Notes under the pieces: model-generated
What the model saw: the letters and a program-made list of their open reading frames with translations, nothing else
Told to the model about the DNA's origin: nothing
Database searches by the model: none
In this document: positions 34,451-41,983 of the stretch, piece after piece
Layout of the letters: every line of letters starts with the position of its first letter
Numbering within the stretch: the first letter of the stretch is position 1
From: Pseudofulvibacter geojedonensis
GTDB taxonomy: Bacteria > Bacteroidota > Bacteroidia > Flavobacteriales > Flavobacteriaceae
Reading direction: 5' to 3'
NCBI RefSeq assembly: GCF_042675745.1
Contig: NZ_JBHTJM010000003.1
Location: 76,018 to 140,017, forward strand
Length of the DNA: 64,000 bases
Made by a program: the position numbers and the translations under genes

Positions 34451-35842
34451 ATGACATATCAATTAAACTTATCATTGAAGAAGTTAGATAAGACTATAGA
34501 AGATCCTATAGTAGCGTTTAATAAATTCAGAACAATTTATAAGAATAGCGTTCTTTTTGAAGCTAATGACACAAAAAAGAAGCAACATATATCATATATA
34601 TGTTTTGATCCTATAGCGTCTTTAAAGATTCAAGATAAAACCGTAATAAAGAAATTCCCTAATAGAGAAGCAGAAGAGACTTTATTAGAAAAAGAAGATA
34701 ATGTTGTAAATTGTATAAAAGACTTTGCTGCTAGTTTTAAAGTAGGGAAACACGAGCATGATTTTATAAATAATGGCTTATTTGGTTATATGTCTTATGA
34801 TGCTGTTCGTTATTTTGAAACAATAGAGCTTACAAAGAAAGACGGATTAAATATTCCAGATATATTTTATAATGTATATAAGAACATTATAGTTATAGAT
34901 CATTTAAAGAAAGAAACTTATTTGCTAATCTATTCAGAAGATTATATAGTGGACTTTAGTTTAATAGAGACTATTTTACAATATAGAACAGAAGCTAGAG
35001 TGTCTTTCAAAAAAGTTGGTGATGTACAGTCTAATGTTGCAGATGAAGACTTTAAAGAAATGGTAGCTAAAGCTAAAGAACATTGTTTAAGAGGAGATGT
35101 CTTTCAATTGGTATTGTCTAAGCGTTTTATGCAAAAGTTTGAAGGAGATGAATTAAAAGTATATAAAGTCTTAAAAGAAATTAACCCGTCTCCATATATG
35201 TTTTTTTATGATCACCATGACTTTAAAATCTTTGGTTGTTCTCCAGAAGCACAATTAATCGTAGAAAATAATATTGCAGAAATACATCCTATAGCAGGAA
35301 CATATAGAAGAAGCGGTAGTGATGAAAAAGATAGAGAATTAGCCAATAAATTATATAATGATGCTAAGGAGAATGCCGAGCATGTAATGTTAGTTGATTT
35401 AGCTAGAAACGATCTAAGTAGAAATGCAAAAGATGTTAATGTAGAAATATATAAGGAGATTCAATATTTTTCTCATGTAATTCATTTAGTTAGTAAAGTT
35501 ACAGGTAAGAAGAATGATGAGATAAACACATTACAATTAGTAGCAGATACTTTTCCAGCCGGAACGTTAAGTGGAGCACCAAAGTATAAAGCAATGGAGC
35601 TAATTGAGAAATATGAACCAAATAATAGAGATTTTTACGGTGGAGCAATTGGTTATATAGATTTTGAGGGTAACTTTAACCATGCTATAATGATAAGAAC
35701 ATTTTTAAGTAAAGATCAACACTTAAATTGGCAAGCAGGAGCAGGTATAGTAATTAGCTCTTCGGAAGAAAGCGAGTTGAATGAGGTGTATAACAAGTCG
35801 GGAGCATTAGTTAAAGCTCTTGAGTATGCTAATGAAGTATAA
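34451..35842 (+). CDS. trpE: Anthranilate synthase component I (cluster paralogue)
   Basis: 463 residues of the chorismate-utilising family. Conserved catalytic blocks are HPIAGTYRRSGSDEKDRE, HVMLVDLARNDLSRNA, TFPAGTLSGAPKYKAMELI and GGAIGYIDF. It makes anthranilate from chorismate with ammonia supplied by the TrpG-like subunit encoded next. In the N-terminal tryptophan-binding motif, normally LLES followed by a spaced Ser, this protein reads LFEA (35-38). I infer reduced feedback inhibition, as expected for a secondary-metabolism copy. PabB is an alternative, but kynureninase and the pqs-like genes favour anthranilate. Confidence 0.82.
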   Translation: MTYQLNLSLKKLDKTIEDPIVAFNKFRTIYKNSVLFEANDTKKKQHISYICFDPIASLKIQDKTVIKKFPNREAEETLLEKEDNVVNCIKDFAASFKVGKHEHDFINNGLFGYMSYDAVRYFETIELTKKDGLNIPDIFYNVYKNIIVIDHLKKETYLLIYSEDYIVDFSLIETILQYRTEARVSFKKVGDVQSNVADEDFKEMVAKAKEHCLRGDVFQLVLSKRFMQKFEGDELKVYKVLKEINPSPYMFFYDHHDFKIFGCSPEAQLIVENNIAEIHPIAGTYRRSGSDEKDRELANKLYNDAKENAEHVMLVDLARNDLSRNAKDVNVEIYKEIQYFSHVIHLVSKVTGKKNDEINTLQLVADTFPAGTLSGAPKYKAMELIEKYEPNNRDFYGGAIGYIDFEGNFNHAIMIRTFLSKDQHLNWQAGAGIVISSSEESELNEVYNKSGALVKALEYANEV

Positions 35843-35852
35843 AAATAGAGAG

Positions 35853-36416
35853 ATGAAGAAAGTTTTAGTTATAGATAATTACGATTCTTTTGTATACAAC
35901 TTAGTTCATTTTTTAGAAGAATTAGGTTGTGAGACTGTAGTTAAGAGAAATAATCAAATAACTTTAGAAGAAGTTGAAGATTACGAAAAAATACTGTTGT
36001 CTCCTGGTCCAGGTGTTCCAGATGAAGCAGGTTTGTTAAAAGAAATAATAGCTAGATATGCACCGAGTAAAAGTATTTTAGGAGTGTGTTTAGGGCAACA
36101 AGCTATAGGTGAAGTTTTCGGAGCGAAACTAATAAATCTAGAACAACCTTATCATGGTATTGCAACTAACATAATTCAAAACAAAAAAGATGAGTTGTTG
36201 TTTAACGGCCTTCCAAAAGAATTTACTGTAGGGAGATATCATTCTTGGGTTGTAGAAAATAACCTTCCAGAGTGTTTAGAAGCTACCTCTTTTGATGAAA
36301 ATGGAAATATAATGTCTATTCAGCATAAGAGTTTAGATGTTAGGGGAGTACAGTTTCATCCAGAATCTGTTTTAACACCGGAGGGAAAGAAAATGTTAGA
36401 AAACTGGATCAAATAA
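35853..36416 (+). CDS. trpG: Anthranilate synthase component II (glutamine amidotransferase)
   Basis: 187 residues from the ATG at 35853, the usual TrpG/PabA length; two earlier in-frame ATGs overlap trpE and add a basic tail. Class I amidotransferase triad: Cys79 (GVCLGQQ), His169 and Glu171 (FHPES). LLSPGPG near 48-54 forms the oxyanion region. It supplies ammonia to the TrpE-like subunit. No other trp genes accompany the pair, unlike a tryptophan operon. Confidence 0.88.
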   Translation: MKKVLVIDNYDSFVYNLVHFLEELGCETVVKRNNQITLEEVEDYEKILLSPGPGVPDEAGLLKEIIARYAPSKSILGVCLGQQAIGEVFGAKLINLEQPYHGIATNIIQNKKDELLFNGLPKEFTVGRYHSWVVENNLPECLEATSFDENGNIMSIQHKSLDVRGVQFHPESVLTPEGKKMLENWIK

Positions 36417-36468
36417 GAGAACATCATAAGTATAATGGTTATTCTATTATAGCCATCAATAATAGGGA

Positions 36469-37599
36469 ATGAAAATAGATATTTTAGGCGCAGGAATAGG
36501 AGGATTAACTACAGCAGTCGCTTTAGAGCAAAAAGGAATAGATTATACTATTTATGAAAGCGCAGAGACGATAAAGCTAGCTGGAACTGGTATAATTATG
36601 GCTAATAATGCGATGCAGGTATTTCAAAAACTAGGACTTAGAGAAGAGCTAGAAGCATTAGGGAATCATATTAGTAGTTTAAATATAACTGAAGCATCAT
36701 TAAAAACAGTTTCTAAAGTAGACCTTTCTTATTTTGAGCAAAAATATCAAGTGAAGAATGTTGCAGTTCATAGAGGAGTTTTACAGCAAATGCTTTTAAA
36801 GCATATAGACACAAGTAAATTAAAATTAGGGAAAAGACTGGTTCAAATAAATAAAGAACATCCATATACTTTAAAATTTGACGATGGTACAACAGCATCT
36901 TCACAAGCAATAATAGGTGCAGATGGTATTCACTCTGTAGTTAGAAAAGAGTTCTTCCCTAAATTTCAGATAAGGAAAGCTAAACAGGTTTGTTGGAGAG
37001 GAGTTGTTAAGTATGAATTGCCTCAAGATTTAATAGGAGAATTAAAAGAAGCATGGTATAATAATTTACGCTTTGGTTTTGTTCAAATAGCAAAAGATAA
37101 AGTGTATTGGTATGCCCTAACTACTTTTAATAATAGTATAGACGAGCACCAAAAAGATCAATTAAAAGAAAAATTTAATAAGTTTCATCCAATAGTAGGT
37201 GAGTTGATAGGGCTTACACCAGTAGATCAAATACATACAGATGAAGTTTCAGATTTAAAACCAATCTCTAGTTGGGCAACTGGAAATGTCTGTCTGCTAG
37301 GAGACGCAGCCCATGCGATGACTCCTAATTTAGGACAAGGAGCTTGTCAAGCAATAGAGGATGCTTATGTGTTGAGTGAGTGTTTAGAGAAATATCCACT
37401 TCAAGAGGCGTTTAAAAAGTATCAAAAGTTAAGAATTGCAAAAGCTCAATCATTAGTAAAAACAAGTTGGCACATAGGTAAAATGGCTCATGTTAAAAAT
37501 CCGTTTTTAGCTAAATGTGTGAATTTTATGCTTAAAAATTCACCAGAAGTTATGAGAAAGAAGCAATCAGAAAAACTATTTAAAATAGCTACAGTATAG
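36469..37599 (+). CDS. Group A flavin monooxygenase, PqsH/PqsL-like
   Basis: 376 residues, single-component FAD monooxygenase. The Rossmann motif GAGIGG is at 7-12, the DG motif GADGIHS at 150-156, and the GD motif GDAAHAMTPNLGQG at 278-291. PqsH (382 residues) hydroxylates C3 of alkylquinolones and PqsL acts on 2-aminobenzoylacetate; either role fits the context. It closes the main operon and is followed by a 263-base non-coding gap. Confidence 0.78.
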   Translation: MKIDILGAGIGGLTTAVALEQKGIDYTIYESAETIKLAGTGIIMANNAMQVFQKLGLREELEALGNHISSLNITEASLKTVSKVDLSYFEQKYQVKNVAVHRGVLQQMLLKHIDTSKLKLGKRLVQINKEHPYTLKFDDGTTASSQAIIGADGIHSVVRKEFFPKFQIRKAKQVCWRGVVKYELPQDLIGELKEAWYNNLRFGFVQIAKDKVYWYALTTFNNSIDEHQKDQLKEKFNKFHPIVGELIGLTPVDQIHTDEVSDLKPISSWATGNVCLLGDAAHAMTPNLGQGACQAIEDAYVLSECLEKYPLQEAFKKYQKLRIAKAQSLVKTSWHIGKMAHVKNPFLAKCVNFMLKNSPEVMRKKQSEKLFKIATV

Positions 37600-37862
37600 T
37601 ATAATAGTATTTTAGTTTGTCACCCCAATTATAGCAATTATGTTGTTCAATTAACATAATTAGCATTTACTTATATAAGTTTAAACTATAAACCCCAATT
37701 ATAAAGGCTACTTAATATTCTAGGTGTTTAAAGAACACCTGTAAACCTCACATTAATTTATTTATAGATATAGTTGCTACTCAAATTTTAAATTGAGTTA
37801 GTATTTATCTGAATGAATATTAGTAAAAAATTAACCATATAAATTCAATCATTGTGGAGCGT
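37600..37862 (+). promoter_or_regulatory. Internal regulatory gap with inverted and direct repeats
   Basis: The largest gap inside the cluster. It holds a perfect 9-bp inverted repeat (AATTATGTT 37636-37644, AACATAATT 37653-37661), a 7-bp hairpin AGGTGTT/AACACCT (37722-37740), and two copies of ACCCCAATTATA 70 bases apart (37622-37633 and 37692-37703). No clear TAnnTTTG was found. It probably contains a secondary promoter or operator for the DAHP synthase to kynureninase block. Confidence 0.45.
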
Positions 37863-38777
37863 ATGAAAAAAATTAAAACAGGGAAGCCTTATGTTATTGC
37901 AGGTCCTTGTAGTGCTGAATCTGAAGAACAGGTATTAAGCATAGCACATAGCTTAAAAGAAACTAACGTAGATGTCTTTCGTGCAGGAATATGGAAGCCA
38001 AGAACAAGGCCAGGAAATTTTGAAGGAATAGGAGAGAAGGGGCTTTCTTGGTTAAAGAGAGTAAAAGATGAAACAGGTTTAGAAACAGCAGTTGAGGTAG
38101 CAAACCCTAAGCATGTAGAATTAGCATTAAAGAATGATGTAGATGTACTTTGGATAGGTTCAAGAACTACAGTGTCCCCATTTACAGTTCAAGAAATAGC
38201 TAATGCATGTAATGGAATAGAAAATAGAATTTTAATAAAGAACCCAATTAATCCAGACTTATCATTATGGATGGGTGCAATAGAACGTTTTAGCGGACAG
38301 AACATCAAAAAATTAGGAGCAATTCATAGAGGATTTTCTAGTTATGAGAAGATTAAATATAGAAATGCCCCTATCTGGGAAATACCTTTAGGATTAAGAA
38401 GAGAATTTCCAGACTTACCCATAATCTTCGATCCATCTCACGTTGCCGGAGACCGTAATTTAGTTTTCGATCTTTCTAGAACAGCACTGTCTTTAAATTT
38501 TGACGGATTAATCATAGAAACACATAACAATCCAGATAAGGCATGGAGTGATGCAAAGCAACAAGTTTTACCAGAAGTCTTATTAGCAATGTTAGATCAT
38601 TTACTGTATAGAGAAGGAGAATTAAGCTTAGATCCTTCTATAGAAAAGCTATTAGAATTAGACTTTAGAATAGACACATTAAAAGATCAACTAGGAGATG
38701 TGTTCTTAAAGAAAAGAGACTTAAAAGAACAAATAGGATTAATAAAGGAAGAACAAAGGATCTCATCTTTTGTTTAA
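37863..38777 (+). CDS. DAHP synthase with truncated chorismate mutase tail
   Basis: 304 residues from the ATG at 37863. The N-terminal ~255 residues are a type I-beta DAHP synthase: AGPCSAES at 13-20, FRAGIWKPRTRPGNFEG, IGSRTTVSPF, and DPSHVAGDRNLV. It makes the first shikimate-pathway intermediate. Bacteroidota homologues normally carry a complete C-terminal chorismate mutase of about 90 residues; here only a first-helix-like segment (FRIDTLKDQL...KRDLKEQIG, about 268-295) remains and the protein stops. Mutase activity is therefore probably lost, favouring chorismate supply to anthranilate. Confidence 0.85.
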   Translation: MKKIKTGKPYVIAGPCSAESEEQVLSIAHSLKETNVDVFRAGIWKPRTRPGNFEGIGEKGLSWLKRVKDETGLETAVEVANPKHVELALKNDVDVLWIGSRTTVSPFTVQEIANACNGIENRILIKNPINPDLSLWMGAIERFSGQNIKKLGAIHRGFSSYEKIKYRNAPIWEIPLGLRREFPDLPIIFDPSHVAGDRNLVFDLSRTALSLNFDGLIIETHNNPDKAWSDAKQQVLPEVLLAMLDHLLYREGELSLDPSIEKLLELDFRIDTLKDQLGDVFLKKRDLKEQIGLIKEEQRISSFV

Positions 38778-38791
38778 AGTAATATAAAGCA

Positions 38792-39844
38792 ATGATTAAA
38801 ACAGATATTCTTATAATAGGAGCTGGGCCAACAGGATTATTCACTGTTTTTGAAGCCGGTCTATTAAAATTAAAGTGCCACCTAATAGATGCATTGCCTC
38901 AAGCCGGAGGTCAGTGTGCAGAAATTTATCCTAAGAAACCTATTTATGATATACCTGGATTTCCAGAAGTACTTGCTGGAGATTTGGTAGACAATTTAAT
39001 GGAGCAAATAAAATCTTTTGAGCCAGGGTTTACTTTAGGAGAAAGAGCAGAAACAATAGAGAAACTAGAAGACGGAAATTTTATTGTTACTACAAATAGA
39101 GGTACTCAGCATACGGCACCAGTTGTTGCTATTGCTGGTGGATTAGGAAGTTTTGAACCAAGAAGGCCGCCTATCCAAAATATTTCGAGTTTTGAAGATA
39201 AAGGAGTAGCTTATATTATAAGAGATCCAGAAGTATATAGAGATAAAAAAGTAGTTATTGCTGGAGGAGGAGATTCTGCATTAGATTGGAGCATCTTTTT
39301 AGCAAACGTAGCTAGTGAAGTAACTTTAGTTCATAGAAGAAATGAATTTAGAGGAGCTTTAGATTCAGTAGAGAAAGTTCAAGAGTTAAAAAATGAAGGA
39401 AAGATTCAGTTAATAACTCCTGGAGAGGTAACAGCCTTATTTGGTTCTGAACAGTTATATGGATTAGAGGTAACTAAAACAGATGGAGAATCTGTATATA
39501 TAGAGACAGATCATTTTATACCATTATTTGGGTTAGCCCCTAAATTAGGGCCTATTGCTAACTGGGGATTAGAGATTGAAAAGAATGCTATTAAAGTAGA
39601 TACATTCGATTATCAAACTAATGTTCCAGGAATCTATGCTATTGGAGATGTAAACACTTATCCTGGAAAATTAAAACTTATCCTTTGTGGTTTCCATGAA
39701 GCTACGCTTATGTGTCAAAGTGCCTATCAACGTATTTTTCCTGATAAAAAATATGTTATGAAATACACAACTGTTAGTGGAGTAAGTGGTTTTGATGGAA
39801 CAAATAAACAAGCACCAAAGCCAACAATTAAAGCAATTGTCTAG
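38792..39844 (+). CDS. Ferredoxin-NADP+ reductase, thioredoxin-reductase-like type
   Basis: 350 residues. FAD motif GAGPTG at 10-15, QAGGQCAEIYP following, the NADPH motif VIAGGGDSALDW in the middle and the second FAD block IYAIGDVNTYPGK near 275. It lacks a CxxC redox pair, which separates it from thioredoxin reductase and fits the YumC-type FNR family. Its stop overlaps the start of the ferredoxin gene by one base, so the two should form an electron-transfer chain for the cluster's oxygenases. Confidence 0.88.
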   Translation: MIKTDILIIGAGPTGLFTVFEAGLLKLKCHLIDALPQAGGQCAEIYPKKPIYDIPGFPEVLAGDLVDNLMEQIKSFEPGFTLGERAETIEKLEDGNFIVTTNRGTQHTAPVVAIAGGLGSFEPRRPPIQNISSFEDKGVAYIIRDPEVYRDKKVVIAGGGDSALDWSIFLANVASEVTLVHRRNEFRGALDSVEKVQELKNEGKIQLITPGEVTALFGSEQLYGLEVTKTDGESVYIETDHFIPLFGLAPKLGPIANWGLEIEKNAIKVDTFDYQTNVPGIYAIGDVNTYPGKLKLILCGFHEATLMCQSAYQRIFPDKKYVMKYTTVSGVSGFDGTNKQAPKPTIKAIV

Positions 39845-40173
39845 TGAGTTTAGATATTACTTTAACCATTATAGATAGAGAAGGAGTAAAGCATAGTATT
39901 GAAGCACCTACAGATATGGGAATGAATATTATGGAAGTTATTCGTTCTTATGAGTTAGTGCCAGAAGGAACTATTGGAGTGTGTGGCGGAATGGCCATGT
40001 GTGCTTCATGCCAGTGTTATATTAGCAATGAAGAACTATTAAACGAGAAAAACTTAGATGAAGACATGATGCTTTCTGAAGCATTTTATGTAAAAGATAA
40101 TAGTCGTTTAAGCTGTCAGATTCCTGTTACTTCTGAATTAGAAGGGCTACAGTTAGAGATAGCTCCTCAATAA
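39844..40173 (+). CDS. [2Fe-2S] ferredoxin, adrenodoxin type
   Basis: 109 residues, GTG start overlapping the reductase stop. Cluster ligands are Cys47, Cys53, Cys56 and Cys91, the C-X5-C-X2-C...C pattern of adrenodoxin/vertebrate-type ferredoxins; Cys58 is extra. The C-terminal RLSCQIPV block is typical. It probably passes electrons from the adjacent reductase to the AurF-like di-iron oxygenase, since the flavin monooxygenase should not need it. Confidence 0.88.
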   Translation: MSLDITLTIIDREGVKHSIEAPTDMGMNIMEVIRSYELVPEGTIGVCGGMAMCASCQCYISNEELLNEKNLDEDMMLSEAFYVKDNSRLSCQIPVTSELEGLQLEIAPQ

Positions 40174-40266
40174 ATTTCACAATTTATTATTACAATTTAA
40201 GTAGTGCCCTTATATAATAATAAGGGTTCTAATTTATGTGATTTTTTTTTAATTTTTTTACTATTC

Positions 40267-41562
40267 ATGAATTTTAAAAACACCTTATTATTTGCCCAAA
40301 AATTAGACAGGCAAGACAAGCTCAATGCTTTTCAATCAAATTTTATTTTTCCTAAAAAGAGAGGAGAGAAATGTATATATATGGCTGGCCATTCTTTAGG
40401 TTTACAGCCTAAGAATACTAAGAAGTATGTAGATGAAGTTTTAGATAGTTGGGGAGAGTTAGCTGTAGATGGGCATTTTAAAGGCGATAATCCTTGGTCG
40501 ACATATCATGAAAAATTTAAAGAGCCTTTGGCTAAAATAGTTGGGGCAAAACCAGAAGAAGTTACTGTAATGAATACTCTTTCGGTAAATCTTCATTTAC
40601 TATTAGCCTCTTTTTATAGGCCAACAGTTAAGCGATTTAAAATATTATGTGAAGAAAAGGCATTCCCTTCAGATCAGTATATACTAGAAAGTCAGGTTAA
40701 ATGGCATGGTTTAGACCCAAAGGATGTTATTGAAGTAATACCTTATAATGAAGAAGGTTTTGAGATAAGAACTGAAACTATTTTAAATAAAATAGAAGAG
40801 TTAGGAGATAGTTTAGCTTTAGTCTTTATGGGCGGAGTGCATTACTATTTAGGACAAGTAATGGATATTGAAAAAATAACCAAAGCAGGTCAGGCTGTTG
40901 GAGCAAAAGTAGGATGGGATCTAGCTCATGCTGCTGGAAATATTTCTTTAGAACTGAATAGTTGGAATGTAGATTTTGCAGCGTGGTGTTCTTATAAGTA
41001 TATGAATTCAGGTCCAGGAAGTATTTCGGGAGTGTATGTAAGTGAACGTTACCATCAAGATGCTTCTATGATTAGATTAGCAGGATGGTGGGGAAATAAA
41101 AAGGAAACAAGGTTTTTAATGAAACCATATTTTGAACCAGAAACCTCCGCAGACGGTTGGCAATTAAGTAATATACCAATCTTATCTATGGTTCCTTATT
41201 ATGCTTCTTTATTAATGTTTGATAAAGTAGGAATGGAATCGTTGATTAGAAAGAGAGATAAAATTACGGCCTACTTAGATTTTGTTGTAGAAGAAGTTAA
41301 CAAGGTAACTCCTGTAGAAATGAGGGTAATCACGCCAAAATACCCTAAAAGAGCTTGTCAAATATCTATATTTTTTAGTGAAGACGGGCGTGCAATCTTT
41401 GAATATTTAGAAGAAAATGGAGTAATAGCAGATTGGAGAGAACCAAATGTTATAAGAATGGCTCCAGTGCCTTTTTATACTTCATATGAAGATATATATA
41501 GAATAGGAACATTACTTAAAGAAGCAGTAGATAAAATAGCGGTAAGACACGAAGTTTGGTAG
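40267..41562 (+). CDS. kynU: Kynureninase
   Basis: 431 residues from the ATG at 40267, close to the usual length; an upstream ATG at 40204 would add a hydrophobic stretch not seen in the family. PLP-dependent fold type I: GHSLGLQP at 41-48, FPSDQY near 133, GWDLAHA with the PLP-binding Asp218, and Lys244 in CSYKYMNSGPG. It releases anthranilate (and Ala) from kynurenine, a second anthranilate source beside TrpE/TrpG. No tryptophan dioxygenase or kynurenine formamidase gene is in the window. Confidence 0.88.
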   Translation: MNFKNTLLFAQKLDRQDKLNAFQSNFIFPKKRGEKCIYMAGHSLGLQPKNTKKYVDEVLDSWGELAVDGHFKGDNPWSTYHEKFKEPLAKIVGAKPEEVTVMNTLSVNLHLLLASFYRPTVKRFKILCEEKAFPSDQYILESQVKWHGLDPKDVIEVIPYNEEGFEIRTETILNKIEELGDSLALVFMGGVHYYLGQVMDIEKITKAGQAVGAKVGWDLAHAAGNISLELNSWNVDFAAWCSYKYMNSGPGSISGVYVSERYHQDASMIRLAGWWGNKKETRFLMKPYFEPETSADGWQLSNIPILSMVPYYASLLMFDKVGMESLIRKRDKITAYLDFVVEEVNKVTPVEMRVITPKYPKRACQISIFFSEDGRAIFEYLEENGVIADWREPNVIRMAPVPFYTSYEDIYRIGTLLKEAVDKIAVRHEVW

Positions 41563-41756
41563 TTGTTGTCTAACAAACTTACAAAATGAACCTACTTATA
41601 CTGTATTTTTTGTAGAAAAAATCTTAACTAACAATTTTATATTCTGATAAGATTAATGCTAAAGAGCTTTTATCAGAAGAACACTATTTTGTATATTGTC
41701 ATTAAACCACGTAGAGAGTTTCGTTAAAAAGTGACATACTCAAAAGTATAAAAAAT

Positions 41757-41795
41757 AAAAACCCTTCATAACTAATATGTTATAAAGGGTTTTTT
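41757..41795 (+). terminator. Intrinsic terminator at the end of the cluster
   Basis: A 16-bp stem (AAAAACCCTTCATAAC with GTTATAAAGGGTTTTT, one G-T type mismatch) and a 6-base loop precede a T-run. It lies 194 bases after kynU and just before the copied tRNA end. Confidence 0.8.
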
Positions 41796-41797
41796 GT

Positions 41798-41811
41798 TGT
41801 GACCTCGGCAG
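41798..41811. repeat. Displaced copy of the tRNA-Arg 3' end (putative att site)
   Basis: The 14 bases are identical to 43874-43887. The rest of a tRNA does not follow, so it is a fragment and not a gene. Confidence 0.6.
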
Positions 41812-41856
41812 AAATATTTCATAATTTTTAACACATTGAAAATCAGTTATTTGTTT

Positions 41857-41870
41857 TTTTTTAGTGGGGT
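41857..41870. repeat. Inverted repeat, left copy
   Basis: TTTTTTAGTGGGGT, the reverse complement of 43692-43705; the two face each other across the cassette genes. Confidence 0.55.
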
Positions 41871-41983
41871 TTTGTTGGGGTAAACTAGTTCATGTGTTTA
41901 AAAATAATAGATTTAGATTGATAATGAAAATTAATATACTACGTGTTTCTTTAGTTATTAGTGAGTTTGATAAGAATTAGGCT

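Noticed and set aside
16290..41562. Reading the cluster as a flexirubin or ordinary aryl-polyene cluster
   Set aside because: The MMPL, LolA-like, KS/CLF and PPTase genes fit, but there is no tyrosine/histidine ammonia-lyase, no DarA-like protein and no lysophospholipid-type acyltransferase. The ligase, KAS III trio, hydrolase and anthranilate genes point to a quinolone-type product instead.
41798..41811. A second tRNA gene
   Set aside because: Only the last 14 bases match tRNA-Arg; no T-loop, anticodon arm or acceptor partner follows.
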